This document shows, one piece after another, positions 34,701-42,123 of a DNA stretch of 64,000 bases. Source of the DNA: Amphibalanus amphitrite (Eukaryota; Arthropoda; Thecostraca; Balanomorpha; Balanidae). A program made the translations under genes and the position numbers. The first letter of the stretch is position 1. The number at the start of each line of letters is the position of its first letter. Under the pieces are notes generated by a model, which worked only from the letters and a program-made list of their open reading frames with translations, searched no databases and was not told the origin of the DNA. The DNA is taken from NCBI RefSeq assembly GCF_019059575.1, contig NW_024881563.1:248001-312000 (forward strand), in the 5' to 3' direction.

Positions 34701-34896
34701 TTTCGGCCTCGCTCGTCATTGACGAGACGTAGTCGTTATGCTTGGCTTCAACGTCGGACCACGCAGTTTGAAGCTCGACCCAGCAGTCTCCGACCAGGCT
34801 AGGTTCTGCTCCTTCAGCTATGACCTTCAATAGGTTTCTGTTGATTCTCGTGAAAGACCGTTTGCTGTTTGAACGTGCTGTCTTCAATTTCTCCAT
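28771..34896 (-). CDS. BEL/Pao Gag-Pol polyprotein, intact, 2041 aa
   Basis: Single polyprotein from ATG at 34896. N-terminal Gag (residues ~100-300, with PLFSGSQDDVMSFNDFL typical of the DUF1759 region). Cys/His knuckles near 369-437 (CKLCEGAHSMLKC, CTKCSGAHQLSDC, CTMCGSKQHISAVC). Protease near 485 reads IDYGSQASYIS, with Tyr after the catalytic Asp. A long Gln/Thr-rich linker follows (~720-860). RT near 990-1180 with LADIEKAF and LYVDNFIF (YVDN in place of YVDD). RNase H near 1290 (LFCDGSKSCYGF, WSDAQVVLEWL). Integrase: H-H-C-C zinc site ~1612-1650, then IDYTG (~1677), FTDNAKQF (~1745) and GGVYERQIK (~1784). A DUF5641-like tail ends the protein. No frameshift or stop. Confidence 0.95.
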   Translation of the reverse strand: MEKLKTARSNSKRSFTRINRNLLKVIAEGAEPSLVGDCWVELQTAWSDVEAKHNDYVSSMTSEAEMEYEDAWMDAVYEVYSTTKKAYFAFTSGSAKNVKEEAAVNKTYITQPDIQKLKMPLFSGSQDDVMSFNDFLHMYDDLVGNNAAYSNSAKLMYLKSYLRGNALDTIKHLSNDEQNYALARKFLTEEYLDTDIIVEEHIRKLHNLKSPSAKDFPAIRAFFNTARASVYELKAFGYNALEDDTLGSKIVSFMICEKLPTNFKLKLSSILQTDFPSTKQLMDNYNTVIKSLMKTSAPAKHQETKETPGARPKTEKSRLSRGHEQPGATSVKSTLQRFQTGTETVKKSAGANSTSGPQQQPTANKFKPCKLCEGAHSMLKCAKYTTPQSRVRRLKELKLCTKCSGAHQLSDCKSQAAGLRYPCTMCGSKQHISAVCVNTDEQHTMLQSGLTLMCNNINKGQTVILPSMSVIMHVNDQKTCELVRCMIDYGSQASYISEDLARKLGFDLSTPKTCFNVKTCIGVKELSYSSVTCDVIFTPDSTARHTFLVDPAMNLEYEVPGIKSLVEQFQANGARLADSFFNDITSDTVGDFDCLLGSDIIGALKPLKTVDLALGTALEVRDGYILFGRVDSYFEDELQETAAGDKDKSDRQDHEPNRGAPGSSRKPDRDDKFGGSGVNSPPSHTSGSEQTSSTSHGQQDVQTTLQSVATDRNESSKEVQQMQDVKHLAADYSHLQTKQTQTHCSLAHEKQAEDDDAVSQTSEQQTQTPAQTQTQTQTQQTQTNEHYDCVLHTSTDTQQNDQTLASTVESQTDETSKQSSASDNQSSLIDGAADVADQSPRIELMVNATLHPKTSYFHPLAHMSTDSDVDLQIEHLFSVESLGIKESDESISAQEKRLVDSFTEEVEFKDGKYFVKVPFYDMVSQVPTNYDVAFATMKKVRQKLIKRQLADSYTAVFEQQLGDGIIEEINPKEPTSNQRVFIPHHPVVKTDEQTTTKIRPVFNCSLKTGNQPSLNEACFGGIDLLNDLVQLLMRFRTNNHVLLADIEKAFLQIYLKYEEDKDRFCFLWETDDGMKMYRFRTILFGLNCSPFILNHIIQLHLQKYEHALAAIALKESLYVDNFIFTTSNQQKLVDIYEDARQIMNEGGFNLRSWMSNHPSLVDIMTSEGTLHQHEAPAEKVLGYMYDTKEDEMMLADFIFEEKDHSITKRQLLSNISKIFDPLSLVLPVTIRGRLLMKQVWKDGTAWDEDVSLEVYREWMKLKEDLNALRDLKFPRKTISTENNQPTELHLFCDGSKSCYGFACYMKQENSEPQLIFAKSKLAPDNKSIPQLELLAVFLALKCVPVILDSLATSTEHVYVWSDAQVVLEWLTSGCKSKSKFTSNRLEDIASMRAKLQKKHNCNITHHYVTTTSNVADMLTRGLTTREFNKKLPLWLHGPDWLCEEPELWPTSPLFCLSDEARSAVELQHQQVRIEESERQPALQPILNIEDFSSLRKLHGVTARVFHFVNKLRHKKADAREQSERYWLKIMQEQSFAQELGYLRASKDNTSRTSVPKLLNDLNGFIDGTGIVRCRGRLSKLNMYSYAVHNPILLSKKHRLTDLMIEEQHRRCKHLGVGTTLTELRERGFWIPSGRQVVKRVLKDCITCKKLNALAFDYPKMTNLPRERVSFIKPYSNTAIDYTGHIFVADEDGNMKKMYIVLYTCLAIRSVHLDLVPDLALNSFLQSFRRFCSMYCVPDFLFTDNAKQFLASQKVLNNIFTSDEFEEHLRQHKIQHRTIPVYASWVGGVYERQIKTVKQCLYKSVGKAKLNYFELLTQLSEIQNMVNCRPITYVHSKLDDIEPLTPNKILKLHTNPRLRLVECSVDDDPLWTSTPDDSHQQLNKTLQEQQKLQDRYKSMWYSDYLLSLRENTRDLFQTEWQDKIAVGDIVLINTKNRPRMFWLMGRVMQLLYGDDGHVRQVLLKTSAGRTERYSISQLYPLEIHSTHTGRRVLNDEQQADSTCQQVQDGVEKAQEEVTRRPKRQAAVKQDELIKSLLRTGSI

Positions 34897-34969
34897 CTTG
34901 GTGGAAGCTTCTTACGACAGACAAGTGCCTATAACCTCGCTGAAGATGAATCGAAGCAGATGGCTTGTA

Positions 34970-37305
34970 GAAGCGCTGAAGCAGGCGAGGTATTGACCCG
35001 CTGAAGCACCGAAGCAGGCGAGGTAGTTGACCCGCTGAAGCGCAGAAGCAGGCGAGGTTGATGGCCAGCTGAAGCGCTGAAGCAGGCGAGTCTGATGACC
35101 CGCTAGAGCGCCGAAGCAGGCGAGGTAGTTGACCCGCTAGAGCGCCGAAGCAGCAGGCGAAGTTGATGACCCGCTTGAGCGCCGAAGCAGGCGAGGTTGA
35201 TGACCCGCTTGAGCGCCGAAGCAGGCGAGGCTGATGACCCGCTGAAGCGCCGAAGCAGGTGAGGCTGAAGACCCGCTGAAGCGCCGAAGCAGGCGAGTCT
35301 GATGACCCGCTGAGGCGCCGAGGCAGGCGAGGTTGATGACCCGCTAGAGCGCCGAAGCAGCAGGCGAAGTTGATGACCCGCTTGAGCGCCGAAGCAGGCG
35401 AGGTTGATGACCCGCTTGAGCGCCGAAGCAGGCGAGGCTGATGACCCGCTGAAGCGCCGAAGCAGGTGAGGCTGAAGCCCCGCTGAAGCGCCGAAGCAGG
35501 CGAGTCTGATGACCCACTAGAGCGCCGAAGCAGGAGAGGTTGATGACCCACTGAAGCGCCGAAGCAGGTGAGGTTGATGACCTGCTGAAGCGTCGAAGCA
35601 GGCGAGATTGGTGACCCGCTGAAGCACCGAAGCAGGCGAAGTAGTTGACCTGCTGAAGCGCCGAAGTAGGCGAGGTTGGTGACCCGCTGAAGCGCCGAAG
35701 CAGGTGAGGCTGAAGACCCGCTGAAGCGCCGAAGCAGGCGAGGTAGTTGACCCGCTGAAGCGCCGAAGCAGGCGAGGCTGATGGCCCGCTGAAGCACCGA
35801 AGCAGCAGGCGAAGCTGATGACCCGCTGAAGCGCCGAAGCAGGCGAGGTAGGTGGCCCACTGAAGCGCCGAAGCAGGTGAGGCTGAAGACCCACTGAAGC
35901 GCCGAAGCAGGCGGGGTTGATGACCTGCTGAAGCGCTGAGGCAGGCAAGGTTGTTGACCTGCTGAAGCACCGAAGCAGCAGGCGAAGCTGATGACCCGCT
36001 GAAGCGCGAGGTAGGTGGCCCACTGAAGCGCCGAAGCAGGTGAGGCTGAAGACCCGCTGAAGCGCTGAAGCAGGCGAGTCTGATGACCCGCTGAGGCGCC
36101 GAGGCAGGCGAGGTTGGTGACCCGCTAGAGCGCCGAAGCAGCAGGCGAGATTGATGACCCGCTTGAGCGCCGAAGCAGGCGAGGTTGATGACCAGCTGAA
36201 GCGCCGAAGCAGGCGAGGTAGATGATCTGCTGAAGCACCGAAGCAGCAGGCGAAGCTGATGACCCGCTGAAGCGCCGAAGCAGGCGAGGTAGGTGGCCCA
36301 CTGAAGCGCCGAAGCAGGTGAGGCTGATGACCCGCTGAAGCGCCGAAGCAGGCGAGTCTGATGACCCGCTGAGGCGCCGAGGCAGGCGAGGTTGGTGACC
36401 CGCTGAGACGCCGAGGCAGGCGAGGTTGATGACCCGCTAGAGCGCCGATGCAGCAGGCGAGGTTGATGACCCGCTAGAGCGCCGAAGCAGCAGGTGAAGT
36501 TGATGACCCGCTTGAGCGCCGAAGCAGGCGAGGCTGATGACCCGCTGAAGCGCCGAAGCAGGCGAGGTATTGATCCGCTGAAGCACCGAAGCAGGCGAGG
36601 TAGATGACCCGCTAGAGCGCCGAAGCAGCAGGTGAAGTTGATGACCCGCTTGAGCGCCGAAGCAGGCGAGGCTGATGACCCGCTGAAGCGCCGAAGCAGG
36701 CGAGGTTGGTGACCCGCTGAGGCGCCGAGGCAGGCGAGGTTGATGACCCGCTAGAGCGCCGAAGCAGCAGGCGAGGTTGATGACCCGCTAGAGCGCCGAA
36801 ACAGCAGGCGAAGTTGATGACCCGCTTGAGCGCCGAAGCAGGCGAGGCTGATGACCCGCTGAAGCGCCGAAGCAGGCGAGTCTGATGATCCGCTGAGGCG
36901 CCGAAGCAGCAGGCGAAGTTGATGACCCGCTTGAGCGCCGAAGCAGGCGAGGCTGATGACCCGCTGAAGCGCTGAAGCAGGCGAGTCTGATGACCCGCTG
37001 AAGCGCCGAAGCAGGCGAGTCTGATGACCCGCTGAGGCGCCGAAGCAGCAGGCGAAGTTGATGACCCGCTTGAGCGCCGAAGCAGGCGAGGCTGATGACC
37101 CGCTGAAGCGCTGAAGCAGGCGAGTCTGATGACCCGCTGAAGCGCCGAAGCAGGCGAGTCTGATGACCCGCTGAGGCGCCGAGGCAGGCGAGGTTGGTGA
37201 CCCGCTGAGACGCCGAGGCAGGCGAGGTTGATGACCCGCTAGAGCGCCGATGCAGCAGGCGAGGTTGATGACCCGCTAGAGCGCCGAAGCAGCAGGTGAA
37301 GTTGT
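34970..37305. repeat. 34-bp minisatellite in the BEL/Pao leader (~2.3 kb)
   Basis: Roughly 65-70 imperfect copies of GATGACCCGCTGAAGCGCCG AAGCAGGCGAGGTT (34 bp), some with an extra AGC. Variant types recur in blocks: a ~138-bp four-unit block at 36911 repeats at 37049, and a ~120-bp block at 36391 recurs at 37191, so the array grew by larger unequal steps. Because 34 is not a multiple of 3, frames stay open by chance and give long repeat-coded ORFs on the minus strand, one overlapping the polyprotein start. I do not regard these as genes. Confidence 0.93.
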
Positions 37306-37610
37306 TGACGTCTCGATGCGGCGATCAGCAGACGGGTCACAGCCGTATCTGTGTTAGTATTATATTGAGCGATAATGTGCTCAGAGACGCGCGTCTTATC
37401 ATTAATCCACAGCAGGCGATTAATCGAGCGATTCGTTTAGATTGAATAGTTGAGCCGTCTCGCACAATTGCTGTCTTGAAGATCAATTGCAAATCGCACG
37501 AGAGGTCAGTGTGAGAAAATATAGCGATGTTTTGTGAAGGAAAACTGTGAACAGTATAGGGCAAGTCCCGAGGAGCGAGGGACCTGACACAAATAATCAC
37601 AGCTTTTCTA
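37306..37610 (-). other. BEL/Pao 5' leader next to the 5' LTR
   Basis: Unique non-coding sequence between the minisatellite and the 5' LTR. The primer-binding site should lie just left of 37611, but I could not match the minus-strand sequence there to a tRNA with confidence. Confidence 0.5.
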
Positions 37611-38129
37611 TGTAGGAATTAATGAATAATTCGAACACGGAAAATGATGGAAAGGAAAAAAGTGATGCCACTGCCTGCGAGGCCGGGCTTACCTGGGTAG
37701 TTGTCTGTCGGTTTGGCCTCTGTGATTATTTGTGTCACTGCAGTATCCTCTCTTGAGTATGACAGGACACCACGAGTAGTGGCATTGAGGTAGGTAGTCG
37801 TAGTTCAAGTTTGAAAGTATTTGAGCGCACTGCACTGCCGTTTATCACTGCACGCGCGCGACCCATTCGAGACCAGAGCAGACTGGACGTCTGGCTCGGG
37901 CAAGGTCAGCGACCGCTGACCCGGTCGCCCCGGGCGGCAGTCCTCTGAGCCGGCCAATCAGCTGGCAGCCCTGCGTCTGACGTGGCCGCCGCTCCACTGG
38001 GCCGGCCGCTCCTCCCCTACCCGCCCGGCCCCCCACAAGTGGCGATAGGAAGAGAGGGGAGGTCGGCAATGGCGTTGGGATAATGAATGATTGCATATAT
38101 GAGATATTGTGGAATTGCAATTTCTCACA
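37611..38129 (-). repeat. BEL/Pao 5' LTR
   Basis: 519 bp, near-identical to 28200-28714 apart from a CTGC tandem duplication (ACTGCCTGCGAGG versus ACTGCGAGG). Followed by target duplication CAGC at 38130-38133. Confidence 0.93.
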
Positions 38130-38133
38130 CAGC

Positions 38134-38302
38134 ACTTACAAGACAACACCTGACAGAGAACACCACCATCATCACATCATGTCACGATAAGCGAAAATTA
38201 GCAGTGTTAGAAGCACTACACATACATGAAAAGCGACCAACGCTTAACAAACAGGTCCAACAGTATTCCAATCTTTTACTCTGGGGAAGTGTAGCAGCAT
38301 GA
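38134..38302 (+). pseudogene. PLE plus-strand arm, C-terminal part after BEL insertion
   Basis: Continues the GIY-YIG domain interrupted at 28199: LTRQHLTENTTIITSCHDKR, then VLEALHIHEKRPTLNKQ and TGA at 38300-38302, identical to the C-terminus of the minus-strand copies. Confidence 0.9.
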
Positions 38303-38551
38303 GAACATGGGTTAGAGCAGACAACTTACTGTGCCGCAGCGGTGCGATTTATGTGATTGTCGTCGATTGAATGTTTGTATGATGTAAGATATTTAGGAAA
38401 TTAGGCTCGCGCAAACTTGCATTTTATTATTGTCATTTATGCTTGCATTTATGTATTGCAAACCGAAGCTTGCAAACGTAGCATCGAGCGAACCATGTTA
38501 TCTTGAAAATGGATAGCGGTGTCTATTTGAAACGTCGAATTATGCATATAA
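38303..38551 (+). other. PLE 3' non-coding / inter-unit region
   Basis: About 250 bp between the PLE stop and the ATG of the following N-terminal fragment. Mirror of 17070-17306 and 24342-24578, with a small insertion (ATTTATGCTTGC). In other PLEs this region holds the promoter and often a hammerhead ribozyme; I searched by eye for CUGANGA...GAAA and did not find a complete core. Confidence 0.5.
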
Positions 38552-38671
38552 ATGTCACTTGGTAATCTTATCTTTGATCTGACGTCTGAGCAAAAAACAC
38601 TCATAAGAACGATAGAAAAGCTTCAAAAGAAACGTGAAAAGGCAAAAAACGCGGTCATTTTTAATAAAACT
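38552..38671 (+). pseudogene. PLE N-terminus (tandem 5' fragment), plus strand
   Basis: ATG at 38552 gives MSLGNLIFDLTSEQ and KKREKAKNAVIFNKT, then TATATA. The junction with (TA)n falls one codon before the conserved Cys, earlier than at 16916, and an AATAAAACTT piece is repeated within the (TA)n, so the two 3' junctions are independent or were reshaped. Confidence 0.72.
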
Positions 38672-38704
38672 TATATATATATATAATATATATATATAAT
38701 AAAA

Positions 38705-38765
<61 letters not shown>
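38671..38765. repeat. (TA)n microsatellite, right end of PLE pair
   Basis: TA tract with an internal duplication of AATAAAACTT, ending before GTTGCAGGCACTTTAG. Confidence 0.92.
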
Positions 38766-38769
<4 letters not shown>

Positions 38770-39985
38770 CAGGCACTTTAGAAAATCCGTCATTTTGTAA
38801 AATGCCTAGGCATTACCAGGCTTTTCTCAAAATGGCTAGGCATTTTGCAAAATGCCTGACCAGCATGGAACGTAGATCCCACTACAGATACTATGGCCAA
38901 CAGTTTTTGGACGTCTTCCTATACCCTATAGGTATAGTCGACTACAGAATGATGTTCCACTCCTCAGAAGCTATCAGTTGACCGGAGCGCTAAATTGTGC
39001 CGTTTATCACGCGATTAAGCGTGTCGATTGTGAGCATTGGGACAAAACTATAATTTGTGAACTCAGCCCGTGTGATGCGGCACAGCCTACAACTCCAGGC
39101 AAATAATTGCCTGTGAAAAGTGGAACATCATTCTGTAGTCGACTATATGTGTTCAGCCTGTAGCTGATAGATTTGAAGCTCTGTGATGACGACAATGCTG
39201 AGTAACGACCAGGTTGAGTTGCAGACTCAGCTGTAGCATAAAGCATTGTTTAGTTAACGCTGTAAAAACTCCCAAGCACATCAACGCCGTTCATGTTCTG
39301 GCTGAAACAACTAAACCTAACAAAACCAGCTGGAGACCGGCCCTAGTCAATAGGCAGGCCCGGTTGATGTACAATTACATGTAAACGAATGAGTGTAATC
39401 TTTGTTTGATTGTGTCTTTGTTTGACAGCTTTGAGTACCTACTTGCATGGTCCCAGTTAAAAATATCAAGCTCCACATCGGGAGAATCATCAGGTCGCTT
39501 GGCGTAGGACGAGAGCGTTGGTTTCAGAAGACACTAACGCCTAAGTGTGTGGGATCGAATCCTCGCGACCTCTAATGGTTTTACAGATACAGGCCGGCAT
39601 AGGGCCAGTCGTTTGTTGACGCTCCAGATCGATCATTTTAAATCCAGCAGCGTAGCTGACGTGGGGGTTGGAAATATCGCGGGCCTGCACTTCTCAAAAT
39701 AGAGAGAGGTAGGTATGGACTTCCCACTGCTGGATTCCTCTGGTCATAATGCTGGACTCCTCGGTCCACCTACACGCTACCAAAACGTTTATAATTAGGT
39801 ACTCGTATCTACAACACGTTGCTCAGTCATTTTGTAAAATGGCTAGGTATTTTGTAAAATGCCTAGGCATTTTGCAAAATGACTGGAGGGTCAGTCATTT
39901 TGTAAAATGCCTAGGCTTTTTGCAAAAAGCCTGGAAAATCAGGCATTCTGCAAAATGCCTAGGCATTTTACAAAATGACTGATTT
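38766..39985. repeat. Inverted copy of arm A (A')
   Basis: Reads as the reverse complement of pieces of 13815-16837: GTTGCAGGCACTTTAGAAAA first, then the segments around 16430, 16100, 15900, 15400 and 13980 in reverse order, ending in a palindrome cluster at 39826-39985. It lacks the TTAA MITE and the integrase-tail insert of arm A, and so shows the pre-insertion state of both. No gene within. Confidence 0.8.
39492..39571 (+). other. tRNA-like sequence (class II-like, probably a tRNA relic)
   Basis: 80 nt with a 7-bp acceptor-like pairing, AGGTCGC (39492) with GCGACCT (39565), an A-box-like TGGCGTAGGACG, an 8-bp hairpin GCGTTGGT/ACTAACGC in the anticodon position, and a good B box GGATCGAATCC. 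The anticodon loop would be ~10 nt and the T stem pairs poorly, so a functional tRNA is unlikely. In arm A the same sequence occurs inverted (15368-15447 and 22637-22716), cut by the integrase-tail insert. Confidence 0.4.
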
Positions 39986-40040
39986 TCTGAAGTGCCTGCA
40001 ATATATATATTATATAAGTTACAGGCAAAGTGAAAACTCG

Positions 40041-40195
40041 GGCATTTTGCAAAATGCCTAGGCAATTTGCAAAATGCCTGACCGGCCAGGCATTTTGCAA
40101 AATGCCCAGGCAGTTTGCAAACTGCCTGACCCACCAGACATTTTGCAAACTGCCTGAAATATTTTCCCAGGCATTTTGCAAAATGTCTGACATCA
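40041..40195. repeat. Palindrome array with covarying units
   Basis: Contiguous dyads GGCATTTTGCAAAATGCC, AGGCAGTTTGCAAACTGCCT, CAGACATTTTGCAAACTGCC (mixed) and AGGCATTTTGCAAAATGTCT. Perfect symmetry is kept with different bases in different units. Preceded by a TA-centred palindrome at 39985-40040 (AGTGCCTGCAA-TA tract-TTACAGGCAAAGTG) with no PLE inside it. Confidence 0.85.
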
Positions 40196-40995
40196 AACTC
40201 GCACTAGCGACGATGTATAAGTAAGTATCATTTGTAACTGCCGCTTACAAAAGTTATTCGTTGTCAATGCGCACCAAGTGAGGGGACACTGTGTTCTCCG
40301 GGTAGCGCCGCCGAGTTCAGGTCACTGAGCCCCAGCGGCCGTCGGGTGCCGAGGACCGGGCGTGGTTTCGTGGGTAAACATGCGCTCGGTATAATGATTG
40401 TACTGTTTCTAAGAGCTCTTGGTGGCTTTTTGAAAATACTATGGGTGGATATTGATCAGAAAAGAATACTCTTCCAATTTACGAAAACTTGATTGTTACA
40501 CGTTTAGGTACCTACATTATCAATCGTCTCTGTCGGAACAGTTGCCCACCAGGGCAGAATACTGGACATCGCAGCTTTTATACACACGGCTACAACTCCG
40601 TATATACGAAAGGTACGGAGACGGTGGCTGGAGTCCATTCAGCGTTGGCTCCATCTCGACAGAATTGACGCAAGACGTAGGTATACAGAGTGTCACGATC
40701 TTGATACGCGGTTGGCGCGGTCTTGTCCCTTCATGCCCCTCCTGAGTGCCGGGATGTAATTTGAACGGGTCCAGCACCAGGGCATTTGGACCAGGGCACT
40801 CGGCGTCTAAATCGTCCATCCCCCGTTATCTGAAGATTTTACCCTGAAGCTGAAGCCGCTCAACCTCAGGCTGCAACCCTGATTTACCGTCATCCATAAG
40901 TGATGCAGCTGGATTTCGACAAAACCCACCAAATCTGGACAATTCAGAACTAGAGATTCAGACTTTCCAATGATGAGGCCGTGAGGCGATAGGTA
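40196..40995. other. Non-coding stretch, nothing recognised
   Basis: ORFs of up to 99 codons on both strands overlap one another and resemble no family known to me. Confidence 0.4.
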
Positions 40996-41269
40996 GCTGT
41001 TTTCACGACGGCCATCTGGTACACATTTGGTTCACATCTGGTGCAGATTAGGTGCATTTTGGTCAAATTAGGTTCAGTGTGTCTCTTAGTAGCTATCAGC
41101 TAGGGTTGTACTAATTGCTTATATGCCTCCTTTGTCATATTATCAGAGAGCATCATCGGTTAAAACACTGAAATAAATTCATAAAATAAAGATATTTGCT
41201 GTAAAAGAGATTAGGTGCAGATTTGGTCAAATTAGGTGCACTCACCGGATATCCCGTCGTGAAAACAGC
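40996..41269. mobile_element. Small TA-flanked MITE (274 bp)
   Basis: 16-bp perfect TIRs, GCTGTTTTCACGACGG and its inverse, with TA at both borders (40994-40995 and 41270-41271). AGGTGCA and GGTCAAATTAGGT words recur in the interior. No coding capacity; size and TA duplication fit a Tc1/mariner-type MITE. Confidence 0.75.
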
Positions 41270-42123
41270 TATCTATATTACTATTTGAGGAGGGTGCGTC
41301 TGTCCGTTACCGAGGTCCCGACTTGGTGGTGCTTTGCGTGGACTACAGGACAAACAGTTGCATTTAGCCCAGTGAAATTTGCACAACTTATAGATCAAGG
41401 ATGCGCGACGTGCCTTTGAGGGGTCTCAGCTCGATCGGATTGATAGGGAGCGCGTGGCGCGTGCTCAAAAAGTGCAAATTCGCGTCATAGACTTTACATG
41501 TATAAATCGGCGTGCGAAATCGGGCGAAAACGGCTAATTTTGGCCGACACGGGTCCGGTCCCGGCGCAATATCTTGGTGACCAGGGGTCCGTCCGACTGG
41601 CACGGGGAAAACAGCATCGTGGAGATAATTGAATGGGCAATTGAATGGTGTGCAATGCAGAGGATAGCACGCGCCACGTGCACCGGAGAGGGCACTTTTA
41701 TTTGAAAAATTGCGGTTTTTGAGGGATTTTGGAATTAATTTTATTTTTAGGTGACCGTTAAATGGAGCGAGTTGAATCAACGCCTATTTGCAAGAGAAAG
41801 GTACCGCCTCTCATATGCAAATTGTGAAAAGCTGATTGATCCAAATCAAGATGGTACAAATCACGGGAGAAAAAGGTGTTTGCCAATTTTGTGCTACTTT
41901 ATTAATCACACGGGCTTTGCTCCATAATCTGATATCTCAGGCAATTAAAAATGGCACCGTTGGAAAGACCGTTCAATTCTGTCCAAGGTTCTGTCTTCAT
42001 TTTTGCAGGATGAGCAACAGTATTCTTAAAAATGTACATGTTCCAAACCATTACATTGTCATTTTTAGCGAAATTCATCGATGGCCCTCAAAAGACTTCA
42101 CGCCAGTTTTCGAATCATTCTAA
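41270..42123. other. Non-coding stretch, nothing recognised
   Basis: Two overlapping ORFs (~100-130 codons, opposite strands) lack recognisable motifs or support. Confidence 0.35.

Larger units (their letters stand above)
28200..38129 (-). mobile_element. BEL/Pao LTR retrotransposon, complete (9.93 kb)
   Basis: Two LTRs (28200-28714 and 37611-38129) enclose one uninterrupted 2041-codon ORF. It inserted in the PLE with a 4-bp target duplication CAGC (28196-28199 and 38130-38133); removing it restores the PLE order seen in the other copies. The LTRs differ, as far as I could see, only by a 4-bp CTGC duplication (515 versus 519 bp), so insertion is recent. The leader between the 5' LTR (right) and the ORF is about 2.7 kb, mostly minisatellite. 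It appears structurally able to be autonomous. Confidence 0.95.

Noticed and set aside
34814..36023. Repeat-coded ORFs on the minus strand of the BEL leader (up to 348 codons), one overlapping the polyprotein start
   Set aside because: The 34-bp unit lacks stops in several frames; three different frames give similar proteins, which is expected of a repeat and not of a gene.
34970..37305. Hammerhead ribozyme-like words in the 34-bp unit (CTGATGA, a CGC-TGAA-GCG stem, then GAAG)
   Set aside because: The unit has CC/CC where stem II should close with G-C, GAAG in place of GAAA, and is too short for stems I and III; it is also antisense to the element's RNA.
38303..38551. Hammerhead ribozyme in the PLE inter-unit region
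   Set aside because: GAAACGTC follows a weak stem, but the required CUGANGA is absent.
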